Positions 8,994-16,375 of a stretch of 64,000 bases of DNA are shown here, piece by piece; position 1 is the first letter of the stretch, and every line of letters begins with the position of its first letter. Location: contig CAZQVB010000012.1 of the NCBI GenBank assembly GCA_964596645.1, positions 58,723 to 122,722 on the forward strand. The letters run 5' to 3'. The DNA comes from CAVQEK01 sp964596645. Lineage in GTDB: Bacteria > Bacteroidota > Bacteroidia > Cytophagales > Cyclobacteriaceae. The translations under genes were made by a program, and so were the position numbers. Below the pieces are notes generated by a model, which was given only the letters and a program-made list of their open reading frames with translations, ran no database searches and was not told where the DNA came from.

Positions 8994-9176
8994 TTATTTA
9001 ATTTCTTTGTGAACAGTATATTTTTTCAACACAGCATTGTACTTCTTCAGTTCAAGCCGCTCCGTGGTATTCTTTCGGTTCTTGGTGGTCACGTAGCGTG
9101 ACGTGCCTTGCTGGCCGGAGTTCTTGTGCTCCGTGCACTCCAAGATTACCTGTACCCTATTTCCTTTTTTTGCCAT
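8994..9176 (-). CDS. rpmG: 50S ribosomal protein L33
   Basis: A 60-residue large-subunit protein. The sequence MAKKGNRVQVILECTEHKNSG, then TSRYVTTKNRKNTTERLELKKYN, is typical L33. Only one Cys is present, so this is the zinc-free form rather than the four-Cys ribbon form. It lies between rpmB (16-base gap) and DUF4295 (two-base gap) in one operon. Confidence 0.95.
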   Translation of the reverse strand: MAKKGNRVQVILECTEHKNSGQQGTSRYVTTKNRKNTTERLELKKYNAVLKKYTVHKEIK

Positions 9177-9192
9177 TGCTGATAATGCTTTT

Positions 9193-9438
9193 TTAAATCT
9201 TCGTGGTGATCAGGCCGTTTTCTTTTGCGCGCTTCAAGGCGGCATTGATACCAATCTTGTTGATGGTACGCAATCCGGAAGTGGAAACCTTCAGGGTGAC
9301 CCATCGATCTTCATCCGGCAGGTAAAATCTCTTCTTCTGTAAATTTGGGTAAAATTTACGCTTGGTCTTATTGTTGGCGTGGGAAACATTGTTTCCTACC
9401 CGAGGGCGCTTTCCCGTTACCTGACAAATTCTAGCCAT
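9193..9438 (-). CDS. rpmB: 50S ribosomal protein L28
   Basis: An 81-residue large-subunit protein with the L28 pattern: N-terminal ARICQVTGKRPRVGNNVSHA, the basic TKRKFYPNLQKKRFY stretch and the Thr-Ser-Gly-Leu-Arg-Thr segment before the end. It is the first gene of the rpmB-rpmG-DUF4295 operon, which ends at the hairpin near 8790. About 125 bases lie between its start and the next gene, enough for the operon promoter. Confidence 0.96.
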   Translation of the reverse strand: MARICQVTGKRPRVGNNVSHANNKTKRKFYPNLQKKRFYLPDEDRWVTLKVSTSGLRTINKIGINAALKRAKENGLITTKI

Positions 9439-9563
9439 TTTTTTATTATTCTAATGCTTATTTCAAAAACAGGAGTGCAAAGTTGATAAAAATTATCTGA
9501 AGTTCAAAACCACTATTCAACAGTTTTTATTGCCTTTCGCGATGCCTCTGTACGTGCCTCCCT

Positions 9564-12020
9564 TTAAAACTTACCACTGATCGTAATATAAAACGTACGG
9601 CCATCGGAGGGAATAATACCCGGACCGGGATAGCCCGTAGCGCGGCGGGTAAAGTACATATTATCGGTCAGATTGTTGATGCTGCCTTCGGCTTTGAGCC
9701 AGTCGTTGATCACGTAGCTGGCCGTGAGGTCGGCCACATAATACGCCGGAATGGCCCCTTCTACTGCACCAGGCACCGGCGGATCGTTGGGCGCATTGGT
9801 GGCGTCGGTGTATTGTTGCGAGAGGTAAGAAACCTGAGCCGACACACCGAGCCTTTCCCACTTCCACGACACACCGCTGCGCAGGTTAATGGCAGGAGAA
9901 AATTCTACCCGGTTTCCTTCTATGTCCGACGGGGCGTCTACATACTCAGTATGCAGCACGGTAAAATTGGAAAACCACGTGAGGGACGAGCGGGCGGCTG
10001 CACCCTGAAGCCAGCGCAGCACGTCCAATTCGGCAAACGTTTCCAGGCCCACATTGCGCGCGTCGCCTACGTTGGTTTGAAATCGGTATACACGGGAGGT
10101 GTTGTCGCGCATGAGCAAAGAGCCAATGCGGCTGTTGTATTTCAGCAGAAAGCCGGTAAGCTCATAGCTGAGCAATTGCGACACGGTGCCGCGCATGCCC
10201 AGGTCTACGCTATATCCACTCTCGTCTGTTATGTCTTCATCCACCACCAGCGTTGGGGTGGTCACCCGTATGTCGGTATAGCTCACCGATTTGTAATTCT
10301 GTGAAATGTTGCCATAAAATTCCAGGCTTTCGCTCTGCTTATAGCTGATGCCGATACCGCCCAATACAAACTGGCGCGGGCCACTCACCTGGTTGCTGTA
10401 GACGATGGCATCTGCATCATCGCCATAGATGGGGTTGCCGGCAAGATCGACGGGTGTAGGCGGCCGAAAATACCCGTCGGAAGAGGTAACGATATGTTCA
10501 AAACGCAAGCCCGGCGTGATGCTAAGGCGTGGTGTGAGGCTGAATATATTTTCTGCAAAAAAGGCCACATTGCTGCCCTTATTGTCATAGTCGTAGCCCA
10601 GAGAGTCGTTGTTGACGTAAGCGAAATCGGCATCGCTGCCGGCTGAGGCGTCGCCACTAAGGTTGCGTGCATTGCCCTGGTAGAGGCGGAACCCACCCAG
10701 GAATGAGGAGAGGTTGCCCAGAAAATTGTATCGGTGCAGTATTCGTGTTTCATTGCCAATATTGCCAAATGTGCCATCGATGAGTTCGCGCGGCATAGCC
10801 GGATCGTCGGCCCTGTCGATTCGCGCCAGATTGCCCAGTGCCTGCCGCTGTGCCACCAATCCAAAAAGCCGGGAATCTATGCTGGTATTGGCAGAAAGTT
10901 TATATTCCATCTGCACGGCCGGCAGGTGCCAGTTGACCTGAAACCAATTGCGGTCGCGATATGAAGCCCGGGGATCGTCGGCAAACTGCAGATCGGTGAG
11001 TCCGCCGGCCTGCCTTGCCAGATAATGCATGGTGGTATACTCCGCCGACAACTTGAGCCTGGGAGAAAAGCGATAACCTATTTTGAGGTAGCCTGTGGTG
11101 GCGTCAAATTCGGAGTTGCAGCGCCAGCAGTCGCCTGTGCGGTATTGTACAAACCCAAAATAGCTAAACCTGCCAAGGGTGCCGCCGATGCTGTTGTAGC
11201 TGTTGAAATAGCCATAAGAGCCCATGGTCTGAGCAGATTCTACAGCCAATCGCTTATTTTCCGGGGCGTCGTTGAGCACAAAATTGATGAGGCCGCCAAA
11301 CTGAGTACCGTACTGGAGTGATGCCGCTCCCCGCACGATCTCGATGCGCTTTACCGCCTGCAGAGGCGGCGAATAGTAACTCTCTGGATAGCCCAGGGCA
11401 TCGGCGCTCATTTCTATACCATTTTGCCGTGTGTTGAAATTGGACGATCGGTTGGGGCTGAGGCCACGCCCTCCTACACCCAATTGTATACCGGCGCAGT
11501 CGCTCTCCCAAATGTTGAGCCCTGTAATACGAGAGAACACCTGGCGGGCATTGTTCGTGGCTGTGTTGGCGATGATGTCTTTCATCACTAACACTTCTGT
11601 TTTTCTCCCCTCATATATGCCCATGCCGTCCACGGCGTTCAGACGGGTGAGACCAAACCGCTCTTCGGGCTCCGCCCGCACCACCACATCGCTGAGCATG
11701 CCCTCTATTTCGTGCAGGTGAAAATTGACCTCCAGATTTTGATTTACGATCAATTCCTTCTTTTGCGTGCCGTGCTCAAAAGCAAAAGCGACCAGCGTAT
11801 AGTGCCCGGCTTGCACGTCTTTCAGCGTGTAGTGGCCTTCCATGTCTATCACTGCCGACACGGCCGTATTCTCAAAAAACACCTGCGCCACGCCGGCAAT
11901 ATCCATATCGTCGCATATTACCTTACCCCGCACGGTGTACTTCTGCTCCGGCTGGGCCAGTATGCCTGCTGCGGGCAGCAAAGCCAAAAGAAAAGTTGCT
12001 ATGTACAGTCTAGTTTTCAA
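9564..12020 (-). CDS. TonB-dependent outer-membrane receptor (FecA-like)
   Basis: An 818-residue receptor. Residues 1-22 are a signal peptide (ATFLLALLPAAGILAQ). A carboxypeptidase-regulatory-like beta-sandwich follows (about 27-110; YTVRGKVICDDMDIAGVAQVFF). Then comes the plug (GLNIWESDCAGIQLGVGGRG, RIEIVRGAASLQYGTQFGG) and a 22-stranded barrel ending in ITISGKF with the final aromatic residue needed for assembly. The start is TTG at 12020: no in-frame ATG lies upstream, and this codon puts the signal peptide first. It overlaps the HTTM gene by 11 bases and is the last gene of the imelysin-HTTM-receptor operon. Cargo is probably ferric iron or another metal complex, judged from the imelysin partner. 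Confidence 0.88.
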   Translation of the reverse strand: MKTRLYIATFLLALLPAAGILAQPEQKYTVRGKVICDDMDIAGVAQVFFENTAVSAVIDMEGHYTLKDVQAGHYTLVAFAFEHGTQKKELIVNQNLEVNFHLHEIEGMLSDVVVRAEPEERFGLTRLNAVDGMGIYEGRKTEVLVMKDIIANTATNNARQVFSRITGLNIWESDCAGIQLGVGGRGLSPNRSSNFNTRQNGIEMSADALGYPESYYSPPLQAVKRIEIVRGAASLQYGTQFGGLINFVLNDAPENKRLAVESAQTMGSYGYFNSYNSIGGTLGRFSYFGFVQYRTGDCWRCNSEFDATTGYLKIGYRFSPRLKLSAEYTTMHYLARQAGGLTDLQFADDPRASYRDRNWFQVNWHLPAVQMEYKLSANTSIDSRLFGLVAQRQALGNLARIDRADDPAMPRELIDGTFGNIGNETRILHRYNFLGNLSSFLGGFRLYQGNARNLSGDASAGSDADFAYVNNDSLGYDYDNKGSNVAFFAENIFSLTPRLSITPGLRFEHIVTSSDGYFRPPTPVDLAGNPIYGDDADAIVYSNQVSGPRQFVLGGIGISYKQSESLEFYGNISQNYKSVSYTDIRVTTPTLVVDEDITDESGYSVDLGMRGTVSQLLSYELTGFLLKYNSRIGSLLMRDNTSRVYRFQTNVGDARNVGLETFAELDVLRWLQGAAARSSLTWFSNFTVLHTEYVDAPSDIEGNRVEFSPAINLRSGVSWKWERLGVSAQVSYLSQQYTDATNAPNDPPVPGAVEGAIPAYYVADLTASYVINDWLKAEGSINNLTDNMYFTRRATGYPGPGIIPSDGRTFYITISGKF

Positions 12021-13371
12021 AGGGCAATATCCATTTTTTGTGATTCCAGCCTGGTGCCTCCCGGGCCAGGTCTGTGTCAGGGTCGATCAGTGGCCTGCTG
12101 CGCGCGCCTTGCAGACTTGCCACGCATTGCGCATACACCTGCGGCTGCTTCTCACCCGCTGACGCAAAACGATCGCGCAGATAATGGGCAAATTGCAGGA
12201 TCATGTCGGGCTGTGTGGCCATCATGTGCTCCTGTATGCGTGTGAGGTACTGTGCATTGTCGACCACTACGGCAGGCGCGTCATCATTTTCTTTTAAATA
12301 AAATGTGCACATACCGGCTTTCTCCATCAGCATTACCCGCCATGAAAACCGGTAGCCCTGTTCCGTCCAGAAAAGCCTGCCCGGGTACAACACATGGCGG
12401 AAAGGCAACGCCAACTGCACGGCAAAGTGCAGCAGAAACAGACCCAGAAGCAACTGACCCGCCACGCGCTGTGGTCGCCAGGAGGTAATACTGCTTTGGC
12501 CACTGCTACCAAAGAGCCACCGAAGCCTGGCCAGCAACTGCTCTTGAAAGTGCTCAGAGAAAAAGATAAGGGTGAGCCCGATCATGATAAAAGGAAACAT
12601 ACCAATGGGAAAGAGCAGACGGGTAAGCACATGAAAAATGACAACTGCCAGGTAGGCCCACTTTCGTGTAGACTTCTGCATCAGAAAAAAAACAATGCTG
12701 ACATCGTAGAGCATGCCGGCCCAGCTGAAAGCATAGGCCACCCACAGCTCGCTGAAAAGCGGCCCCACTACAGGCCAGTGCCCCCGGGCAGGCAGCCATA
12801 TTTTGAGTGGTAGTGCTTCGAGCAGCCAATCGGGATTGATCTTGGCCAGCCCGGCAAAAATATACACCAAGGCCAGTTGAAGCTTAAATACATTGATCGT
12901 CCAGGCGGGGACGAGGCGTATGCTGCCGGCTTGCTTTCGAAAGCTATCGAGCGAAAAAGCCCGATGAGCCGGCACCCAGATCAGCATAAAAGCAATGATA
13001 CTGATGAAGTAGTAATGATTGAGATAGTAGGTTTTGTCGAGCAACTCTACATAGGTGAAGGTGGTAAAAAATACCACCGCAGAGATGCGATAGAAAGCGC
13101 CCAGCATTATGCCGAAGGCTGCCAGGGCCATCAAGGCAAAAATAACGTACATGCCCATGCCGGGCAGCGGCTCCAGGCCCGGGATGAAAGAAAAGAAAAA
13201 CTGTGGACTGATGTAAAAATCGGCGATCCACCCATTATACGCGAAGCGAATGATGCTTGCGAGCATTACTCCGCCAAACACGATGCGCAGCACTACCAAT
13301 GGTGCAATGGAGCTGGGCTTTGAGAAAAGCCGATATATTACATTGCCATTGCCCGCATCAGTCGCCGTCAT
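12010..13371 (-). CDS. HTTM-domain (vitamin K-dependent gamma-carboxylase-like) membrane protein
   Basis: About 453 residues with many membrane segments, in the HTTM family that includes vitamin K-dependent gamma-glutamyl carboxylase. The motif LDKTYYLNHYYF (residues 111-122 from the start used here) matches the carboxylase segment DKTxxNNHxYL, which carries the catalytic-base lysine. The C-terminal third (about 340 on) is soluble. The start is taken as the ATG at 13371; an ATG three codons upstream is possible. It overlaps the imelysin gene by 14 bases and the TonB receptor by 11, so the three are translationally coupled. Bacterial HTTM proteins with imelysins have no proven activity; carboxylation or quinone-linked redox chemistry at the membrane is an inference from the motif. 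Confidence 0.85.
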   Translation of the reverse strand: MTATDAGNGNVIYRLFSKPSSIAPLVVLRIVFGGVMLASIIRFAYNGWIADFYISPQFFFSFIPGLEPLPGMGMYVIFALMALAAFGIMLGAFYRISAVVFFTTFTYVELLDKTYYLNHYYFISIIAFMLIWVPAHRAFSLDSFRKQAGSIRLVPAWTINVFKLQLALVYIFAGLAKINPDWLLEALPLKIWLPARGHWPVVGPLFSELWVAYAFSWAGMLYDVSIVFFLMQKSTRKWAYLAVVIFHVLTRLLFPIGMFPFIMIGLTLIFFSEHFQEQLLARLRWLFGSSGQSSITSWRPQRVAGQLLLGLFLLHFAVQLALPFRHVLYPGRLFWTEQGYRFSWRVMLMEKAGMCTFYLKENDDAPAVVVDNAQYLTRIQEHMMATQPDMILQFAHYLRDRFASAGEKQPQVYAQCVASLQGARSRPLIDPDTDLAREAPGWNHKKWILPFEN

Positions 13372-14476
13372 TGTCAGCATAGGTGATGGTAATACTCAGG
13401 GCTGAAACTACATCGACTTTCAGCAATGCCACCAGCGTTTTAATGGCCACAAAAACATCGGTCACTTCGGCTCCCTGTGTTTCTATGGCATCGATCAGGC
13501 TGTCGTCCAACACCTGCAGCGCCTGCTCTGTGGCTGTGAACTGGTTGAGAAAGTCATCTGCCAAAGTGCCATTTTGTGCTTCCAGCAGCTCCAGATAGTC
13601 GTAAATGCCCACACCATCGGTACCATTGTGGGCCAGCCCGAGGTAGAAATTTTTCATTGCCTCTACGCTGGTTTCTGCCAACTGCTTGGAATAGCCCTCA
13701 CTGTAATAGGCCTCTGCCTTTTCTGGAAAAGGTCCGATGCGCTGATTATTGATCACATTGTTGCCATTGGGTATACCGATTTTTCCATTGCGCAGGTGCA
13801 GCTCGAGGTACTGACTCCAGGCATTGATCAGCTGGCTAAGGCTGCTGCCCACGCTGGTGCCCTGGTTGTTTTTGAAGGTAGTCACATAATTGCCACCGGC
13901 CGGTGACCATGCCGTGTGTACAGCATGGGCAAGCTCCTGTATGTTTGCCGTCACATCGGTAAGAAAAGTAAGCGCAGCAGGTGTGTTCGTAAATTTTTCG
14001 ATGGCTGCCACACGTGAGTCCGCATAGCCGTAGAGCAGATAGTCGAGTGCCGGAAAACCCTTTGCATCGATAGCGCCGGCCGAGTTTAGATTATAAGTGC
14101 CCGAACGTATGAAGCTATTTATCTCGGCCGTATCCGTGGGATAAATGTTCAGGCCGATGATGCCGGCATTGGCCGCGGGACCGAAATTATAAAAACCTAC
14201 CTTCTGCCATGCCTGATAGGCATCGCGCCAGGCTTCTTCCAGATCGATGAGCGTGGCTGTGGTGGGATCGCTGGCAAAGGCTTCTGCACGCTGGTGCAAT
14301 ACATCGGCTTCGTCTGCCAACAGTTCATATCCGGCCAGTATCAGGTTGTCACCTATATTTTGTAACAAAGCAGACTGATCGGGCTTTTGCGTTTCCGGAT
14401 TGTCTTTGCTTTCACAGGATGCAAACAAAAGAATGGCTGTACAAGCACTTAGAAACAGAAATTGTTGAAATCTCAT
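13358..14476 (-). CDS. Imelysin family lipoprotein
   Basis: A 372-residue periplasm-facing lipoprotein of the imelysin (Peptidase_M75) family, whose members are linked to iron uptake. The lipobox LFASC puts the lipidated residue at Cys21. The start is the ATG at 14476, which puts the hydrophobic stretch first. The mature part is helical, with the AWRDAYQAWQ repeat-like helix near 82-91. The family motif GxHxxE is replaced: residues 140-145 read G-F-P-A-L-D (GxPxxD). This is first in the coupled imelysin-HTTM-TonB receptor set. A hairpin with a T-run lies between it and the DUF4856 gene, so expression relative to that gene may be reduced or separate. Confidence 0.9.
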   Translation of the reverse strand: MRFQQFLFLSACTAILLFASCESKDNPETQKPDQSALLQNIGDNLILAGYELLADEADVLHQRAEAFASDPTTATLIDLEEAWRDAYQAWQKVGFYNFGPAANAGIIGLNIYPTDTAEINSFIRSGTYNLNSAGAIDAKGFPALDYLLYGYADSRVAAIEKFTNTPAALTFLTDVTANIQELAHAVHTAWSPAGGNYVTTFKNNQGTSVGSSLSQLINAWSQYLELHLRNGKIGIPNGNNVINNQRIGPFPEKAEAYYSEGYSKQLAETSVEAMKNFYLGLAHNGTDGVGIYDYLELLEAQNGTLADDFLNQFTATEQALQVLDDSLIDAIETQGAEVTDVFVAIKTLVALLKVDVVSALSITITYADNDGD

Positions 14477-14536
14477 TTTTTCTCGACGTTTTGTTTCTGA
14501 AGAGGGCGGCAAAACTAGTTTAAATTAATTCTAAAT

Positions 14537-14578
14537 AAAAACCCGCTGACGACCCTTTGGGATGTGGCCGTCAGCGGG
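14537..14578 (-). terminator. Intrinsic terminator or attenuator between DUF4856 and imelysin genes
   Basis: On the minus strand 10-base arms CCCGCTGACG and CGTCAGCGGG, with an inner CCC/GGG pairing in the loop, are followed by TTTTTAT. It starts 11 bases after the DUF4856 stop. It either ends that gene's transcript or lets only part of it continue into the imelysin gene. Confidence 0.75.
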
Positions 14579-14588
14579 GATAATTCCC

Positions 14589-15746
14589 TTAAAGTGTATC
14601 CTTCATACTACCAAAGCCATAGTGACTTGCGATGAGGTCGCGGGCAGCTTGCAGATCAGCCACTGTCACATCGTACAGGTTGTATACATCGTTCTCGTTT
14701 TGCAGCAGGGCAAGTACCTGATCTATTTCGGCGGCATCCATTACTGCGGTAGAAGGATGGGTGAAATAGAGCGCTTCTATAAAGCCGAGTGCCTCAGAGA
14801 GTTGGTGATTGCGCAGCATGTCGTCAGAAAAATTGGTGACGGATGTATTTAAATAATGAATGGCGGTGGCTGCTGCTACTTTTTCCAGCTCAGTGCGAAT
14901 GATTTCCACCTGCTCATCGCGGGTATCGTAGTCGTCATTAGAAATGGCGGCTCTGCCTTTGATGAAGGCCTCCATCAGCGTGCTATTGGTGCTGAGCGCA
15001 GGATCGACCACATTGGAGTATTTACCCCAAAACCTTTTGTTGTCGTTGGCAGGAAAATCTGTGGCCGTGGTGAAATAGCCGAAGGCTTCGTCCCAGTGAT
15101 GCTCCATGGTGGTGTAGTATTTACCAGCCGCGGCATCCACAGGGCCGCTGTTGTCTACATCCAGCTTGCTCTCACCCAGGTATACATTCTGAATTTGGTC
15201 ATAAAAAACCGCACCCATCAGCCCTTTTTCTACCAGCTCGGCATATTCCAGGCCAATAGCATTGAACAATTTCGAACGCGTGCCTGACTGCGCCACGCCT
15301 GGCGAACCGTTGGCAGCACTGTATTCACCGGTGGTGGTATTGGCACTGATGGCTGCAACCGATTTCAGATAATTTTCATATATGGCTTGTATGGTGGCAT
15401 CGCCACGGGCTGTCTTATCCTTAAGCTGCTTGCCAGGTGCTGCGGCTTCCTGACTGAAATATTCGCTTCCCACGCCATTGTTGTTGGAGTACATCTCCAG
15501 AAGTTTGGCCTCATCAAGCGCTACTCCGGGAGTATTGGCTGTTTCGATGTAGGCCACCAACTCATCTAGTTGGGCTAGCCGGGCAGCCTGCCCGCTGTAG
15601 TTGACCGTGCTGTTACCAGCTTCATCTTGAAAGCTGTAGGTGTCCGGCACACTATATTGAGGATTTTCGTCGTCGCTGTCGCATGATGAAAGGAAACATG
15701 CGGCTATCAGGGCCATTATTACCAGATAGGTATTCAAACGTATCAT
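14589..15746 (-). CDS. DUF4856 domain lipoprotein
   Basis: A 385-residue lipoprotein (lipobox LSSC, Cys22) that starts at the ATG at 15746; the frame extends upstream but only this start puts the signal peptide first. The mature part opens with an acidic DSDDENPQ linker and then PDTYSFQDEAGNSTVNYSG, the recognisable beginning of DUF4856. It also contains HHWDEAFGYFTTATDFP and a KGRAAISN region that resembles imelysin-type helices. It is the first gene of a metal-uptake cluster with imelysin, HTTM and a TonB receptor. The biochemical role is unknown; a cell-surface or periplasmic metal-binding protein is likely from context. Confidence 0.85.
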   Translation of the reverse strand: MIRLNTYLVIMALIAACFLSSCDSDDENPQYSVPDTYSFQDEAGNSTVNYSGQAARLAQLDELVAYIETANTPGVALDEAKLLEMYSNNNGVGSEYFSQEAAAPGKQLKDKTARGDATIQAIYENYLKSVAAISANTTTGEYSAANGSPGVAQSGTRSKLFNAIGLEYAELVEKGLMGAVFYDQIQNVYLGESKLDVDNSGPVDAAAGKYYTTMEHHWDEAFGYFTTATDFPANDNKRFWGKYSNVVDPALSTNSTLMEAFIKGRAAISNDDYDTRDEQVEIIRTELEKVAAATAIHYLNTSVTNFSDDMLRNHQLSEALGFIEALYFTHPSTAVMDAAEIDQVLALLQNENDVYNLYDVTVADLQAARDLIASHYGFGSMKDTL

Positions 15747-15918
15747 TGTTAAGCTATTTAGATTGGTTATAAATAATGGCGAAGGTACAATGCTATTTAG
15801 AATAATTACAAATACGGCCACCATAAATTTGGCTTAAAATTATGAACGGCTCTGGAACAGCATTTTGGCTGCTTATAACATTGGTTCAATTTATTGCCCG
15901 GTTCACATCGCGTTGTTT

Positions 15919-15926
15919 TAGCTTTG
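15919..15926 (+). promoter_or_regulatory. Possible promoter of the small Cys-rich gene and copper receptor
   Basis: TAGCTTTG fits the TAnnTTTG -7 element, with a TTG 22 bases upstream at 15894-15896. It ends eight bases before the ATG of the small gene, so a transcript from it would have almost no leader. Confidence 0.35.
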
Positions 15927-15933
15927 CCGCTTC

Positions 15934-16320
15934 ATGCGCAGCGCACTTTCTATCATACTGCTCACCTTGTATATGGTGGTGGCCTTTAGGGCGCACATCA
16001 CCATGGTTAACTTTTACTTGCAACGGGATGCTATCGCCGATGCCTACTGTATAAACCTGGATAGCGAAATCACCACCTGCCGGGGTGCATGCTACCTGCA
16101 GTCGGAGCTTCGAGAAGCACTTCAGGCTCCGCAGCCCGAGCAGGCACTCAGCCCTCAACCGAACAATTTTTCCCTTCTGCACCTTTTTGCAGAGGTGGTG
16201 TATGCACATTTTACCAAGGCCGTATACCGGCATGTTTTTTTCGTAAAAAGCTCCTGTCCGGCAGACTTCCGTGCCGAAATTTTTCGCCCTCCCATTCCTG
16301 TCGTTTCATTCTGCTCATAA
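15934..16320 (+). CDS. Small membrane-anchored Cys-motif protein paired with a copper receptor
   Basis: A 128-residue protein with an N-terminal hydrophobic segment (ALSIILLTLYMVVAF), then an outward region with NFYLQRDAIADAYCINLD and the compact cluster C-R-G-A-C-Y-L (Cys49 and Cys53, with Cys39 ahead). This arrangement resembles a group of uncharacterised Bacteroidota proteins encoded next to TonB receptors, in which the cluster reads CxGxCxL. It lies 55 bases upstream of an OprC-like copper receptor on the same strand, so a copper-binding or copper-handing role is a reasonable inference. It diverges from the imelysin cluster. A second hydrophobic patch around residues 78-95 (SLLHLFAEVVYAHF) may be amphipathic. 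Confidence 0.75.
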   Translation: MRSALSIILLTLYMVVAFRAHITMVNFYLQRDAIADAYCINLDSEITTCRGACYLQSELREALQAPQPEQALSPQPNNFSLLHLFAEVVYAHFTKAVYRHVFFVKSSCPADFRAEIFRPPIPVVSFCS

Positions 16321-16375
16321 TGCTGTGAGCACGCTGTACTGAATTTTACGACAACCCCTATCAGATAATATTGAC

